43,208 nucleotides of DNA from Candidatus Sulfopaludibacter sp. SbA3 (GTDB taxonomy: Bacteria; Acidobacteriota; Terriglobia; Bryobacterales; Bryobacteraceae). The stretch covers positions 1 through 43,208 of the forward strand of contig CAMDED010000057.1 of the NCBI GenBank assembly GCA_945893365.1. Reading direction: 5' to 3'. The notes beneath the pieces were generated by a model. The model did not search any database, was not told the origin of the DNA, and saw nothing but the letters and a program-made list of their open reading frames with translations. Positions within the stretch are counted from its first letter, which is position 1. Each line of letters begins with the position of its first letter. This document shows, piece after piece, positions 8,910 to 16,778 of the stretch. A program made the position numbers and the translations under genes.

Positions 8910-9884
8910 ATGGCCGAATTCCGACGACGCTTTTTCGCTATTGCCGCCGCTCTCTCACTGGCCCGCGCCGCCTGCGGAGCGGATTTCCCGCTGCCTTCCG
9001 GAGCGCAGCCGGTGAATCTGGGACCGGTGGGCGCCGGGGAAGGTCCGGTGTGGAGTCCCGCGGGTGAGCTTTTCTTCACTGGCGGGAACCGGATTACGAA
9101 ACGCGATGCAAGCGGCGCCGTGTATGTGTTCCGCTCCCCTTCGGGCGGTGCAAACGGACTGCTCTTCGACAGAGAGGGCCGTCTGGTGGTGTGCGAATCG
9201 TCGAACCGCCGCATCACGCGCACGGAACGGGATGGAGCCATCACGGTCCTCGCAGACAATTTCGAAGGGAAACGTTTCAACTCGCCGAACGATCTGACGA
9301 TTGATTCGAAGGGCCGGATCTATTTTACCGACCCGCGTTACGGGAAGCGCGACACCATGGAAATGCGCGGCCGCGACGGCCGTCCGGTCGAAGGGGTCTA
9401 TCGGATTGACGCCCCTGGGCGAGTGTCGCGCATCATCGCGCGCGAGGTGGAGCGGCCGAACGGCATTCTGGTTTCGCCGCGAGACGAATTGCTGTACGTC
9501 GCGGATAACAACAACAACACGGTTGGGGGCGCGCGAAAGCTGTGGAGCTTCCATCTGCTGTCGGATGGCGCGATCGACCCCGCGAGCCGCAAGCTGATCT
9601 TCGACTGGAAGACGGGGCGCGGTCCCGACGGCTTTAAGATGGACGAATTGGGGAGGCTTTACGTCGCGGCCGGGCGCACGAAGGCCGCGCCGCCCTTCGA
9701 AGACGCGGGCGAGTTCAAGGGCGGCCTATACGTCTTGTCGCCAGAAGGCGCGCTGCTGACGTTCGTACCCATCCCGACGGATGAGGTGACGAACTGCGCG
9801 TTCGGGGGCGCGGATCGCAAGAGTCTTTTTCTTACCGCCGGGGGAACGCTCTGGAGCATCCCGGTTACGACTCGCGGCCGGTGA
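8910..9884 (+). CDS. SMP-30/gluconolactonase-family protein, secreted
   Basis: Predicted calcium- or zinc-dependent lactonase of the six-bladed propeller SMP-30/LRE family, 324 aa. The start at 8910 gives a proper signal peptide (MAEFRRRFFAIAAALSLARA, cut near ACGA); an upstream in-frame ATG at 8829 would add a non-signal stretch. Expected ligand and substrate residues are present: Glu44 (GEGPVW), Asn127 (SPND), Asn184 (RPNG) and Asp240 (GPDG). The exported form suggests hydrolysis of sugar lactones in the periplasm. It is divergent from the amidase gene across about 100 bp. The exact lactone is unknown. Confidence 0.88.
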   Translation: MAEFRRRFFAIAAALSLARAACGADFPLPSGAQPVNLGPVGAGEGPVWSPAGELFFTGGNRITKRDASGAVYVFRSPSGGANGLLFDREGRLVVCESSNRRITRTERDGAITVLADNFEGKRFNSPNDLTIDSKGRIYFTDPRYGKRDTMEMRGRDGRPVEGVYRIDAPGRVSRIIAREVERPNGILVSPRDELLYVADNNNNTVGGARKLWSFHLLSDGAIDPASRKLIFDWKTGRGPDGFKMDELGRLYVAAGRTKAAPPFEDAGEFKGGLYVLSPEGALLTFVPIPTDEVTNCAFGGADRKSLFLTAGGTLWSIPVTTRGR

Positions 9885-10120
9885 AGAACGGAGCGTTTTT
9901 CCAATCGAAGATCCTGAAATGCGGGTTCGTTTCCAATCCCAGCGTGATTCCAAAAATCGGTGTTGTTGTCGCTGAAGGCGTCTTCCTTTCGTTGAAATCG
10001 GATTTCGCGCGTGGTGGAAGGCAAGCGACGAAAGACGATCGCCTGCCCCGCCGCCTGCCGATTGCAACAGTTGTTTCATTCCAAGTCCTTGGCTCCCACT
10101 CGTCCGCCATTCGCATGTGG

Positions 10121-10126
10121 TAGACT
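10121..10126 (+). promoter_or_regulatory. Candidate -10 box for the csm operon
   Basis: TAGACT lies 24 bases before the cas10 ATG, preceded by TG one base upstream (extended -10 style). The same hexamer precedes three other genes here. No convincing -35 box is seen. The 266-bp gap 9885-10150 holds no recognisable gene, and no HD-domain gene precedes cas10. Confidence 0.35.
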
Positions 10127-10150
10127 AAGCGATTCGCGAGCCCTAGCTGG

Positions 10151-11575
10151 ATGTCCGAACAATTATTGCTCCAAGGTCAACTCTTAGGCATTGAAGAGTT
10201 CCTGCTGACTCCCTCCGGCATCTCGGACACGGACGGCGAGGACCTTCTCCCAGGCAGGTCCATGTGGGTGGCGCTGCTCTGTGAAGTGCTTCCGCGCGCC
10301 TTGTTGGCAGAGCTCGGGCTGCCGCGCATCATGTTGGGGTCGAGTGGAGGCGGGCAGTTCCTTCTACTGTTACCTGAAACTGCGCGGGCCGCCGCGGAGT
10401 CGGTTCTCGAAAGCGCCGCCGCCCAGATTGCGACCCTGGGGTCGAGCAGCCTCCGTCTGATTTGGAGCGGAACCGAAAATCTGGGCGATTGGACGGTGGT
10501 CCGCAAACGTCTCAACGACGAGTTGCGCCGAAAAAAGGACGCTCCTCTCGCCGCGGGCGTGCAAGGCGTTTTCGAGGCCTTTGACGCGGCCGCTCCGAAG
10601 CCCGGTGCGGAGTTTACGGCGCACCTTGGAGCAAACATTCGCCAGGCCTCTTCCGTGGGATGGTCTCCCGAGTCTCCGGCGCGGATTCTGATCGGCGAGG
10701 GAAAGCATAACTGGAAGCTTACGCCCAATCTTTCCCTGGAAGGAATCACGCTGGCCCGGCACGCGGCTCCCAGCGACGAGGGGAGCGGTCCGGCGGACCT
10801 GGCCACGCTCGCAGCCAGAGCCCAGGGAAGGCAGATCTGGGGCGTCTTGCGCGGCGACGTGGATAGTTTCGGAATCCGCCTGCGGCGTGTGGCCTCCATC
10901 GAAGAGCACGTGCAGATCTCCGTACTCTACAAACAGTTTCTTGAGAACGAGTTAGAGGTGCTGTGCTCCCTGCCTGAGTTTTGGCGGAAGGTCACCATAC
11001 TCCACTCTGGCGGCGACGATTTCGCGGTTTTCGGCGCATGGGACGCCCTGGTTGCGCTGGCCCGCGAGATGCAGCGTCTTTTCAGCCGTTTCACGGAGGA
11101 AAATCTCAAGGATTTTCCGGGAGCGGAAGGGAAGACGATCACCATGGCGCTCGCCGTGGCTCCAGAGGTAAATGCCTCTCTGTCTAGCGTTTACAGCGCC
11201 GCTGGAGCGGACCTGGAGCGGGCGAAGACGACCGGACGCGACTGTTGCTACCTGCTGGGACGCACGCTTGAATGGAAGCGGCTTTCCGACGCGGCCGATC
11301 TGAAGGATACACTGCTGAGGATGGCCGCCCAATTTCGCTCCTCCAAGCAGTTCCTGTTCGAGCTGCGCGGACTGTACGGCAAGCCGGGTTCGCAGAAAAT
11401 CTGGCGGTTTCAGCGCCGGCTCAGCGCCATTTTGAGCGGTTCGCGGGACCGAGAGGTTCAGAAGATGCGGGCGCGCCTGGTGAACGAGATCATCGGGCGG
11501 TACAAGACGGAAGTAAATTTGAGGCCGGCCAGTCTGGTGGCGCTCGAGTGGGCGCGGCTGGCGAGCGAGATTTGA
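10151..11575 (+). CDS. csm1: Cas10/Csm1-like large subunit, HD-less, GGDD present
   Basis: Large subunit of a type III CRISPR effector, 474 aa against roughly 750-850 for usual Csm1. The protein begins at Palm1: GIEEFLL (the usual GIQ-FI strand) at 13-19 and GSSGGGQFLLLLP at 63-75. Palm2 carries LRGDVDSFG (Asp236, Asp238) and HSGGDDFAVFG, with GGDD at 287-290, then the ERAKTTGRD segment. A helical C-terminal domain follows. The N-terminal HD DNase domain and the zinc-binding cysteines between the palms are absent. By family knowledge GGDD makes cyclic oligoadenylate when target RNA is bound, so that activity may remain while DNase is lost. It is the first gene of the five-gene operon; csm2 begins 20 bp downstream. 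Confidence 0.9.
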   Translation: MSEQLLLQGQLLGIEEFLLTPSGISDTDGEDLLPGRSMWVALLCEVLPRALLAELGLPRIMLGSSGGGQFLLLLPETARAAAESVLESAAAQIATLGSSSLRLIWSGTENLGDWTVVRKRLNDELRRKKDAPLAAGVQGVFEAFDAAAPKPGAEFTAHLGANIRQASSVGWSPESPARILIGEGKHNWKLTPNLSLEGITLARHAAPSDEGSGPADLATLAARAQGRQIWGVLRGDVDSFGIRLRRVASIEEHVQISVLYKQFLENELEVLCSLPEFWRKVTILHSGGDDFAVFGAWDALVALAREMQRLFSRFTEENLKDFPGAEGKTITMALAVAPEVNASLSSVYSAAGADLERAKTTGRDCCYLLGRTLEWKRLSDAADLKDTLLRMAAQFRSSKQFLFELRGLYGKPGSQKIWRFQRRLSAILSGSRDREVQKMRARLVNEIIGRYKTEVNLRPASLVALEWARLASEI

Positions 11576-11595
11576 CGAGCGAGGCTTAGATCCTT

Positions 11596-12108
11596 ATGGC
11601 ACAAGAGCAGGAAACAAAAACCCGGGAGAACCGCCCCCCGCGCGAAGGCCGCGGACCGGGCGGACCGGGTGGAGAAGGCGGCGCGCGCCGAGGCCCGGAC
11701 AGGGGCGGCGATCGCGGCGGCGACCGCGGCGGCGATAGAGGATACGACAGGGGGCGTCCCGAGGGCGCGCCGGAGATCGACATCGAAAAGCTGATCGGCG
11801 ACAGCCTGTATCTCGACAATCAGGCGCACGCCGTCGTCATTCGAATGCGCGACATGGACTCGGGGACGAAGAGTCAACTCCGCCGTCTGTATAACGCCGT
11901 GAGGCGGGCCTGCCGCGCGCCGGAGAACGAGCGCCAACACGAGTTCGTGATGCTGCGCGCGCGCCTCGCGTACACCATTGCCAGGCATTCCCTGCGCAGC
12001 CTCGACCAGATCGAGCGGCTGCTGTTGCAGGTGACGCGCAAGAACGACCAGCGCGGATATGAACGTTTCAAGGACCTGTTCGAGGCGATCGTCGCCTACA
12101 ACGAATAG
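11596..12108 (+). CDS. csm2: Csm2-like small subunit with RG/GD-rich N-terminal tail
   Basis: Small helical subunit of the type III-A complex, 170 aa. Residues from about 60 match Csm2: IDIEKLIGDSLYLDNQAHAV, TKSQLRRLYNAVRRACR, EFVMLRARLAYTIARH and a final FKDLFEAIVAYNE, close to the family's ending. Typical Csm2 proteins have about 120-140 residues. The extra length is residues 16-57, made almost only of Arg, Gly, Asp and Pro with repeated DRGG units, which is predicted to be disordered and resembles RGG RNA-binding tails. In the complex Csm2 lines the filament next to the Csm3 backbone. Confidence 0.88.
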   Translation: MAQEQETKTRENRPPREGRGPGGPGGEGGARRGPDRGGDRGGDRGGDRGYDRGRPEGAPEIDIEKLIGDSLYLDNQAHAVVIRMRDMDSGTKSQLRRLYNAVRRACRAPENERQHEFVMLRARLAYTIARHSLRSLDQIERLLLQVTRKNDQRGYERFKDLFEAIVAYNE

Positions 12109-12136
12109 TCCGCCGAAACGCGAACAAAGGGGAACC

Positions 12137-12970
12137 ATGAGCGCTCACACGCTGAAAACCGAACTGAAACTGATCGGCAAGTTGATCCTGCAGGCGGAAC
12201 TGCATTGCGAAACCGGGCTCCACGTGGGCGCGGGAAAGGGATCGCTCGAGATCGGCGGCTCCGACAATCCGGTCGTCAAGGACGCCTTTGGCCGTCCCTA
12301 CGTCCCCGGCAGTTCTTTGCGAGGGAGGCTGCGTTCGCTTCTTGAACAGGCATCGGGGCTGGCGGTTCCCTCCGAGTTGGTCTACATCTCGAAGCGCAAA
12401 GGCCAGGAGGTCCGCATCCATCAGAGCGACCGCCCGGACGACGAGATCTGCCTGTTGTTCGGCCGCGCGCCCGGGCGCATGGATCGCGTGCAGGGCGAGC
12501 CGCTCGACACCAATCACGCGACGCCCGCGAGGCTCGCGGTTTATGACGCGCCGCTCGATCCGGAAAGCATTACGCCGCAGATGCGCGAGAACCTCGACGA
12601 CGAACTAACCGAAGTGAAGAGCGAGAACGCGATCGACCGGATCACTTCGCAGGCGAATCCGCGCACGCTCGAGCGCGTGCCCGCCGGGGCGCGATTCAGG
12701 GTGCGGTTCGTGCTTGACATGCTCTGCGAAGAGGATTCGGTGCTGCTGGCGCGTCTGGTGGAAGGCCTCCGTTTGCTTGAGGACGACGCCCTCGGCGGCG
12801 GCGGCTCTCGCGGCAGCGGACGCGTCCGGTTTGCTTCCCTGAAGTTGGGATGGCGCAACCGGGCATACTATTCCACGGGCGGATCGGAGAAGGAACTAGC
12901 CTCGGGAGCCGATCTTGCGGCGCTGCAGGCTCAGATCGACGAGGCGGGCGATTCGTTCGTTCGCGAGTAA
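12137..12970 (+). CDS. csm3: Csm3-like Cas7 backbone RAMP, catalytic Asp kept
   Basis: Repeating backbone subunit that holds the crRNA and cuts target RNA, 277 aa. The N-terminal RAMP fold shows TGLHVGAGKGSLEIGGSDNP, with Asp43 at the place of the catalytic Asp known from Staphylococcus and Streptococcus Csm3. PYVPGSSLRGRLRSLLE follows, then TEVKSENAIDRITSQANPR, LERVPAGARF and the glycine-rich LGGGGSRGSGRV near residue 218. All family landmarks are present, so target-RNA cleavage is predicted. The ATG at 12137 follows AAAGGGGAA; an upstream in-frame ATG at 12059 lies inside csm2 and is not used. csm4 starts six bases after its stop. Confidence 0.92.
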   Translation: MSAHTLKTELKLIGKLILQAELHCETGLHVGAGKGSLEIGGSDNPVVKDAFGRPYVPGSSLRGRLRSLLEQASGLAVPSELVYISKRKGQEVRIHQSDRPDDEICLLFGRAPGRMDRVQGEPLDTNHATPARLAVYDAPLDPESITPQMRENLDDELTEVKSENAIDRITSQANPRTLERVPAGARFRVRFVLDMLCEEDSVLLARLVEGLRLLEDDALGGGGSRGSGRVRFASLKLGWRNRAYYSTGGSEKELASGADLAALQAQIDEAGDSFVRE

Positions 12971-12976
12971 GTAAGA

Positions 12977-14311
12977 ATGACCCCGGGATTCGTTTTCAAG
13001 CTGCGGCCGAACGGTCCATGGCGCATCGGACCGAATGACGGCGATCGCCAGAGGGCGGAGCTCGTCTACCACAGCGACGCGCTGTACTCGGCCATCACGG
13101 GCGCCATGCGGGATTTCGGCCTTCTCGATGCCTGGCTCGATGCGACCGCGCGTGCCGGCGATGGGTCGGCAGTCCGGTTCAGCTCGTGTTTTCCGTGGAT
13201 TGGAAAAACCAGGCTTGCCCCTCCGCCGAAACATATCTGGCCAGCTATGTTTTCAACGAAACTGCGCTGGAAAGGCGCGCGGTACATCCCACTCGCGCTG
13301 GTGGCGGACCTGCTCGCCGGGAAGGCTCCCGAGGATAGCCGGTGGATGGTGGATGGACCGAGCGGTTGCCTGCTCCCCGCGGGGAGCCCTGCGGGTCCGT
13401 TCCGCATGGCCGTTCGTTCGAGCGCGTCGGTCGACCGCTTTCTCGGTGGGGTTGCCGTGCATTCCGCCGCGTGCGTGGAATTCGCCCCCAACGCCGGTTT
13501 GTGGGGCGCCGTCTCGTTCGCGGATCGTGAAGCGGCGGAAAAGTGGTCCGGTCCCGTCAAGGGGGTGATCCGCCTGCTGTGCGATTCCGGTTTTGGAGGC
13601 GGACGGTCGAGGGGTTGGGGAAAATCCGACAGTCCCGAGTTCCGCGACGGGTTTCTCCCCGGATTGATTCTCCGGCCGGCGGAAACGGCAGCGACGGCCG
13701 AACGAGCAACGGCAACTGAACTTTCAGGGGCTGCCGAATCCGCGGCGGCGATCGAGCCAATGGGTGCGGTCGAATCTGGCACTGCGGCCCAACCGGAACC
13801 GGCAGGCGAACCTGCGGTGGCGATCGAACCGGCGGCGACCGAACCAATGGGAGCGGTCGAATCCGGCACTGCGGCCGAACCGGCAATGGCGCCTGCACTT
13901 GCAGGGGCTCCCGAATCCGCAACGGCGACCGAACCATCGGACGCGGTCGATTTCGGAACCGTAGCCGAATCCGTGGCGGCAGTCGAATTTGCACCGGAGA
14001 CTCGCGCGGGGAACGCCCGAGGAGAGACGGTTCACTGGCTGCTATCCCTGTTCACGCCCGGCGCGGCCGACGGCGTGGATTGGCGCCAAGGCAGCTATTC
14101 CCTTGTGACGCGCGCCGGACGCGTGGAGAGCAGCGTGCGTTCGGGTGACGAGAAAAAACGGCTGAATATGGTGGAGGAAGGATCGGTACTGGTTGCCCCC
14201 GGCCGGTTGCTCGGGGCGGCCGTCGATGTGGCGCCCGATGGATTCCCGCATCCCGTGTACCGCTTCGGCTGCGCGCTCTCCATTCCCGTGCCCCGGCGGG
14301 TGACGCCATGA
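12977..14311 (+). CDS. csm4: Csm4-like Cas5 RAMP with large low-complexity insertion
   Basis: Csm4 caps the 5' end of the crRNA and contacts Cas10. It is 444 aa, against about 300 in typical members. The N-terminal half has the HSDALYSAITGAM segment and the glycine-rich GFGGGRSRGWGK loop at about 205-215. The C-terminal half (HWLLSLFTPG, NMVEEGSVLVAP, HPVYRFGCALSIPVP) matches the Csm4 end. Between them residues 235-347 are an Ala/Glu/Pro/Thr-rich linker with duplicated blocks. Removing it leaves about 330 residues, a normal Csm4. The last four bases overlap csm5 as ATGA, so translational coupling is likely. Confidence 0.87.
   Translation: MTPGFVFKLRPNGPWRIGPNDGDRQRAELVYHSDALYSAITGAMRDFGLLDAWLDATARAGDGSAVRFSSCFPWIGKTRLAPPPKHIWPAMFSTKLRWKGARYIPLALVADLLAGKAPEDSRWMVDGPSGCLLPAGSPAGPFRMAVRSSASVDRFLGGVAVHSAACVEFAPNAGLWGAVSFADREAAEKWSGPVKGVIRLLCDSGFGGGRSRGWGKSDSPEFRDGFLPGLILRPAETAATAERATATELSGAAESAAAIEPMGAVESGTAAQPEPAGEPAVAIEPAATEPMGAVESGTAAEPAMAPALAGAPESATATEPSDAVDFGTVAESVAAVEFAPETRAGNARGETVHWLLSLFTPGAADGVDWRQGSYSLVTRAGRVESSVRSGDEKKRLNMVEEGSVLVAPGRLLGAAVDVAPDGFPHPVYRFGCALSIPVPRRVTP
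13679..14017 (+). repeat. Repeat-built insertion inside csm4
   Basis: In-frame low-complexity DNA encoding Ala/Glu/Pro-rich sequence. The block encoding EPMGAVESGTAA occurs twice with only a few base changes, at about 13757 and about 13844, an offset of 87 nt (29 codons). Shorter, more diverged blocks (AESAAA, PESATATEP, AESVAAVE) flank it. The pattern fits growth by tandem duplication, and the length is always a multiple of three. Confidence 0.8.
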
Positions 14312-15420
14312 GATACCGAGTGACCTGTCTCACTCCCGTGCTGGTTGGCGATGGAAACAGACTTTCCCCGATCGACTATATGGTGTGGAAAGATCAGGTC
14401 AACGTGCTCGACCAACATCGCATTTTCCGGCTATTGGCGAAGGGTCCGAGGCTCGATGGGTACCTCGCGCAATTGAAGAAGGCGGACAAACTGGATTTCG
14501 CGTCGTGGGGAGGGTTTGCGCAGAATTTCGCCGGCAGACGAATTCCCTTCGAGCACTCCTCGGCGGCGGCGAATTGGGCCAGGGTTGCGGGAGACGCTCT
14601 GTTTATTCCCACGTTCGCGTCGGGTGCGTCCGGTCCGTACCTGCCGGCGACCGCTGTCAAGGGCGCTCTGCGGACGGGCATGCTGTTCGCAAGCGCAAAG
14701 CCCGGCATGCTTACCGACTTAAAGCAGCGTCTGCAGGGACCGAAGCCGCCAAGGCGCGCTGCCGACGCCGCCGAGGAACAGGCGCTGGGACAGGCTGGCG
14801 TGGACCGCATGCGCGCCGTTGCGGTGGGCGATTCGGCTCCCGTGGGAAAGGACGCCTTCAAGGTTTACCAATTGCGGGTTTCGACTCTACAGGCGAAGGG
14901 CGCGGACGCTTATACACTCGGTTGGAAACAGACTTCTTTCGCCGAGATGGCCCCGCCGGGAACGGTGTTCGAAGGGAACTGGCGGGAGCGCGCATTTTTC
15001 ACGCAGCCGGAAGTGCGCCGCGCGTTGCGCTGGCCTGAGAAACTCGACCGGGTCTCGATCTTCTCGGCCGCCAACGAGCACTCCGGGCGCGTGTTGGACC
15101 TGCACAAGAAGTACGCCGCGTGGACGGGTCTCGATGCCTTGGCCGCAAGCGTCGCCGAGCTCGAGTCGCGCAGATCGGCGGCCCAGGCTACGGGAACCGC
15201 ATGCCTTCTTTCGCTCGGCTGGGGCGGCGGACTGATGTCGAAATCAGCCTGGCCGGACGCGGCCAACGAAGACTTGCGCGCGGTGCTCAAGAGCTTCCCA
15301 TTCTACAGCCGTCCATTGAACACCGGGCTGCCGTTTCCCAAGACGCGCAGGATTGTGTTCATGGCGGACAAGCCGGCTGCCCTCCCGGGATGGGTCCTGC
15401 TCGAAGTGGGCCAAGGCTGA
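14308..15420 (+). CDS. csm5: Csm5-like Cas7 RAMP
   Basis: Subunit at the head of the Csm filament, near the crRNA 3' end, 370 aa, normal for Csm5. It starts RYRVTCLTPVLVGDGNRLSP, a typical Csm5 opening. It carries the RAMP element YLPATAVKGALRTGM at 111-125 and a glycine-rich LGWGGGLMSKS near 300. The C-terminus NTGLPFPKTRRIVFMADKPA is also family-like. Csm5 in known systems recruits host nucleases that trim crRNA. It is the last certain gene of the operon; no csm6, cas6, cas1 or cas2 follows. Confidence 0.88.
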   Translation: MRYRVTCLTPVLVGDGNRLSPIDYMVWKDQVNVLDQHRIFRLLAKGPRLDGYLAQLKKADKLDFASWGGFAQNFAGRRIPFEHSSAAANWARVAGDALFIPTFASGASGPYLPATAVKGALRTGMLFASAKPGMLTDLKQRLQGPKPPRRAADAAEEQALGQAGVDRMRAVAVGDSAPVGKDAFKVYQLRVSTLQAKGADAYTLGWKQTSFAEMAPPGTVFEGNWRERAFFTQPEVRRALRWPEKLDRVSIFSAANEHSGRVLDLHKKYAAWTGLDALAASVAELESRRSAAQATGTACLLSLGWGGGLMSKSAWPDAANEDLRAVLKSFPFYSRPLNTGLPFPKTRRIVFMADKPAALPGWVLLEVGQG

Positions 15421-15430
15421 GGGGAGGCGG

Positions 15431-15682
15431 GTGAGCCGTGAAGCCTGGGCGTCTTACGCTCTTCTTAAAAGTTACGACGATCTCGTGTTTGCGGTGGAAA
15501 CGGCAAACTTCGCCCGTCCGGCGTTTGGCAACGGTGGAAGCCGGCGTCCGGTGGAAGAAGGCTACCGTTGGGACAGGCCTTCGAAAGTGCAAGTGACGGG
15601 CTCGTCTCGATCCGTCAAGGAGCGCCGAATGGATGTATACTACCGGGGATATAGATCCGCTGGCCTACGTGGGTTAGACTAG
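15431..15682 (+). CDS. Possible small ORF after csm5, unknown
   Basis: A GTG codon ten bases after the csm5 stop, preceded by GGGGAGG, opens a frame of 83 codons. The product (SREAWASYALLKSYDDLVFA...) matches no family I recognise. The first 55 or so residues look like ordinary protein; the end runs into the presumed promoter of the next gene and looks less coding-like. It may be a sixth operon gene, a decayed one, or non-coding. Confidence 0.3.
   Translation: MSREAWASYALLKSYDDLVFAVETANFARPAFGNGGSRRPVEEGYRWDRPSKVQVTGSSRSVKERRMDVYYRGYRSAGLRGLD
15675..15680 (+). promoter_or_regulatory. Candidate -10 box for the PEGA gene, leaderless
   Basis: TAGACT ends seven bases before the ATG at 15688 with no ribosome-binding site between, so the transcript would start at or next to the ATG. 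Confidence 0.45.
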
Positions 15683-15687
15683 TAGAC

Positions 15688-16257
15688 ATGAAAAAGAATA
15701 TTGGCGTTTCTGTTCTCGCCGCGTTGTCCATTCTCGCTATTGCCGCGCCAGCCGCGGACGAAAACGGATACATTCGAGGCCGAGGGAATCCTACCGGCGC
15801 CGGCCTGTTTGTGGATGGGAAGTACGTCGGTCCCGCCGGGAGATTCTCGGTCCCTGAAAAGTACCCCGTTGCACCGGGCGATCACGAAATCGTTCTCCGC
15901 GATCCGCGTTTTGAAGATTTCACCACCAAAGTATCGGTAAGGGCCAAGAAAACGACGAAGTTCAAGTACAAGTTGAAGCCGATCGAGCCCACCAAGCCGC
16001 CCTACGGCCGTCTGCGCTTCGGTGGCGGATCGCCCGAGTCGTTCATTTCAGTCACGGCGGGCGATACCAGCCCCGTTTACATCAACGACAAATTCTACGG
16101 CTTCGTCGATGAACTGAACAATGCCGGCGGCGGTCTCCTGCTTCCTCCAGGCACCTACAGACTGCGTTGCTCTTCGCCGATATACGGTGAATTCGATCAG
16201 GATGTGACGCTGACTGCGAACCAGGTCACCGTCGTTCCCCTGCCAAAGGGCAAGTAA
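15688..16257 (+). CDS. Secreted PEGA-domain protein
   Basis: Protein of 189 aa with a clear signal peptide (MKKNIGVSVLAALSILAIAA, cut near PAADE). Two PEGA-like beta units follow: GAGLFVDGKYVGPAGRFSVP ... LAPGDHEIVLRDPRF-type (about 35-75) and SPVYINDKFYGFVDELNNAG ... LLPPGTYRLRCSSP (about 130-165). PEGA domains are small extracytoplasmic beta folds without known catalysis, often in surface-linked proteins. It has its own promoter-like box, so it need not belong to the csm operon even though it follows it on the same strand. Confidence 0.8.
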   Translation: MKKNIGVSVLAALSILAIAAPAADENGYIRGRGNPTGAGLFVDGKYVGPAGRFSVPEKYPVAPGDHEIVLRDPRFEDFTTKVSVRAKKTTKFKYKLKPIEPTKPPYGRLRFGGGSPESFISVTAGDTSPVYINDKFYGFVDELNNAGGGLLLPPGTYRLRCSSPIYGEFDQDVTLTANQVTVVPLPKGK

Positions 16258-16556
16258 CGGCCGGCATAGCAGGGGTGATCGCGATGCCGGATCCGAAAAT
16301 GCGGCGTCGGCGCCCCGTTGGCCCGTAGCGCGACGGCTCTCTTTGTCCGTCGCGGGCTTGGCTGGGCGCCGCGTCCACACATACCGGCCCGAGGCTCTTG
16401 CTGTCACGCTGTCCAGCGGCGAGGGCCTGGCCTCTTTCGTTGGCGCGGCAATAATCGATGGCCTCGGCAGTCCGCAACCAAGGCTTCGCTGCCGCTTCGC
16501 GGCGAAAGGATCGCGGAGACCGGCTCGATCTCGACAGCGCGCGGCCTTATCGATCG
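16258..16556. other. Gap with no recognised gene
   Basis: GC-rich 299-bp stretch. Short open frames exist on both strands but none has a convincing start site or a product I recognise. No repeat or terminator was seen. Confidence 0.5.
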
Positions 16557-16778
16557 CTACTTCCGTTCGGCGGCCGCGAGTTCTTCGAGAATCGGCCGGA
16601 CCGCCGTCTGCGCCTCGCCGAATGCATGCAGGTAGTCTTGAAACTTGCGGTTCAGCTCAAGAGCCTGGTCCGGCGTGAGGCGCGAACGGACGATCATGTC
16701 GCGGACGTGAACCGGGTGAGGCAGTACGGCTTCTTCGGAGAGTTCTTCGATTGCGGTTCCTGGGTCGTAGTGGTACAT
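16557..16778 (-). CDS. Small hypothetical protein, 73 aa
   Basis: Acidic, probably helical cytoplasmic protein (MYHYDPGTAIEELSEEAVLP ... LTPDQALELNRKFQDYLHAF ... RPILEELAAAERK) with no signal peptide or membrane segment. I do not recognise a family. A GATAAT box ends five bases before the ATG on the minus strand, which supports it as a real, leaderless gene. It stands alone between two gaps. Confidence 0.5.
   Translation of the reverse strand: MYHYDPGTAIEELSEEAVLPHPVHVRDMIVRSRLTPDQALELNRKFQDYLHAFGEAQTAVRPILEELAAAERK

Noticed and set aside
10151-11575. GGDEF diguanylate cyclase instead of Cas10
   Set aside because: The motif is GGDD, not GGDEF, a Palm1 glycine-rich strand precedes it, and csm2-csm5 homologues follow in the operon.
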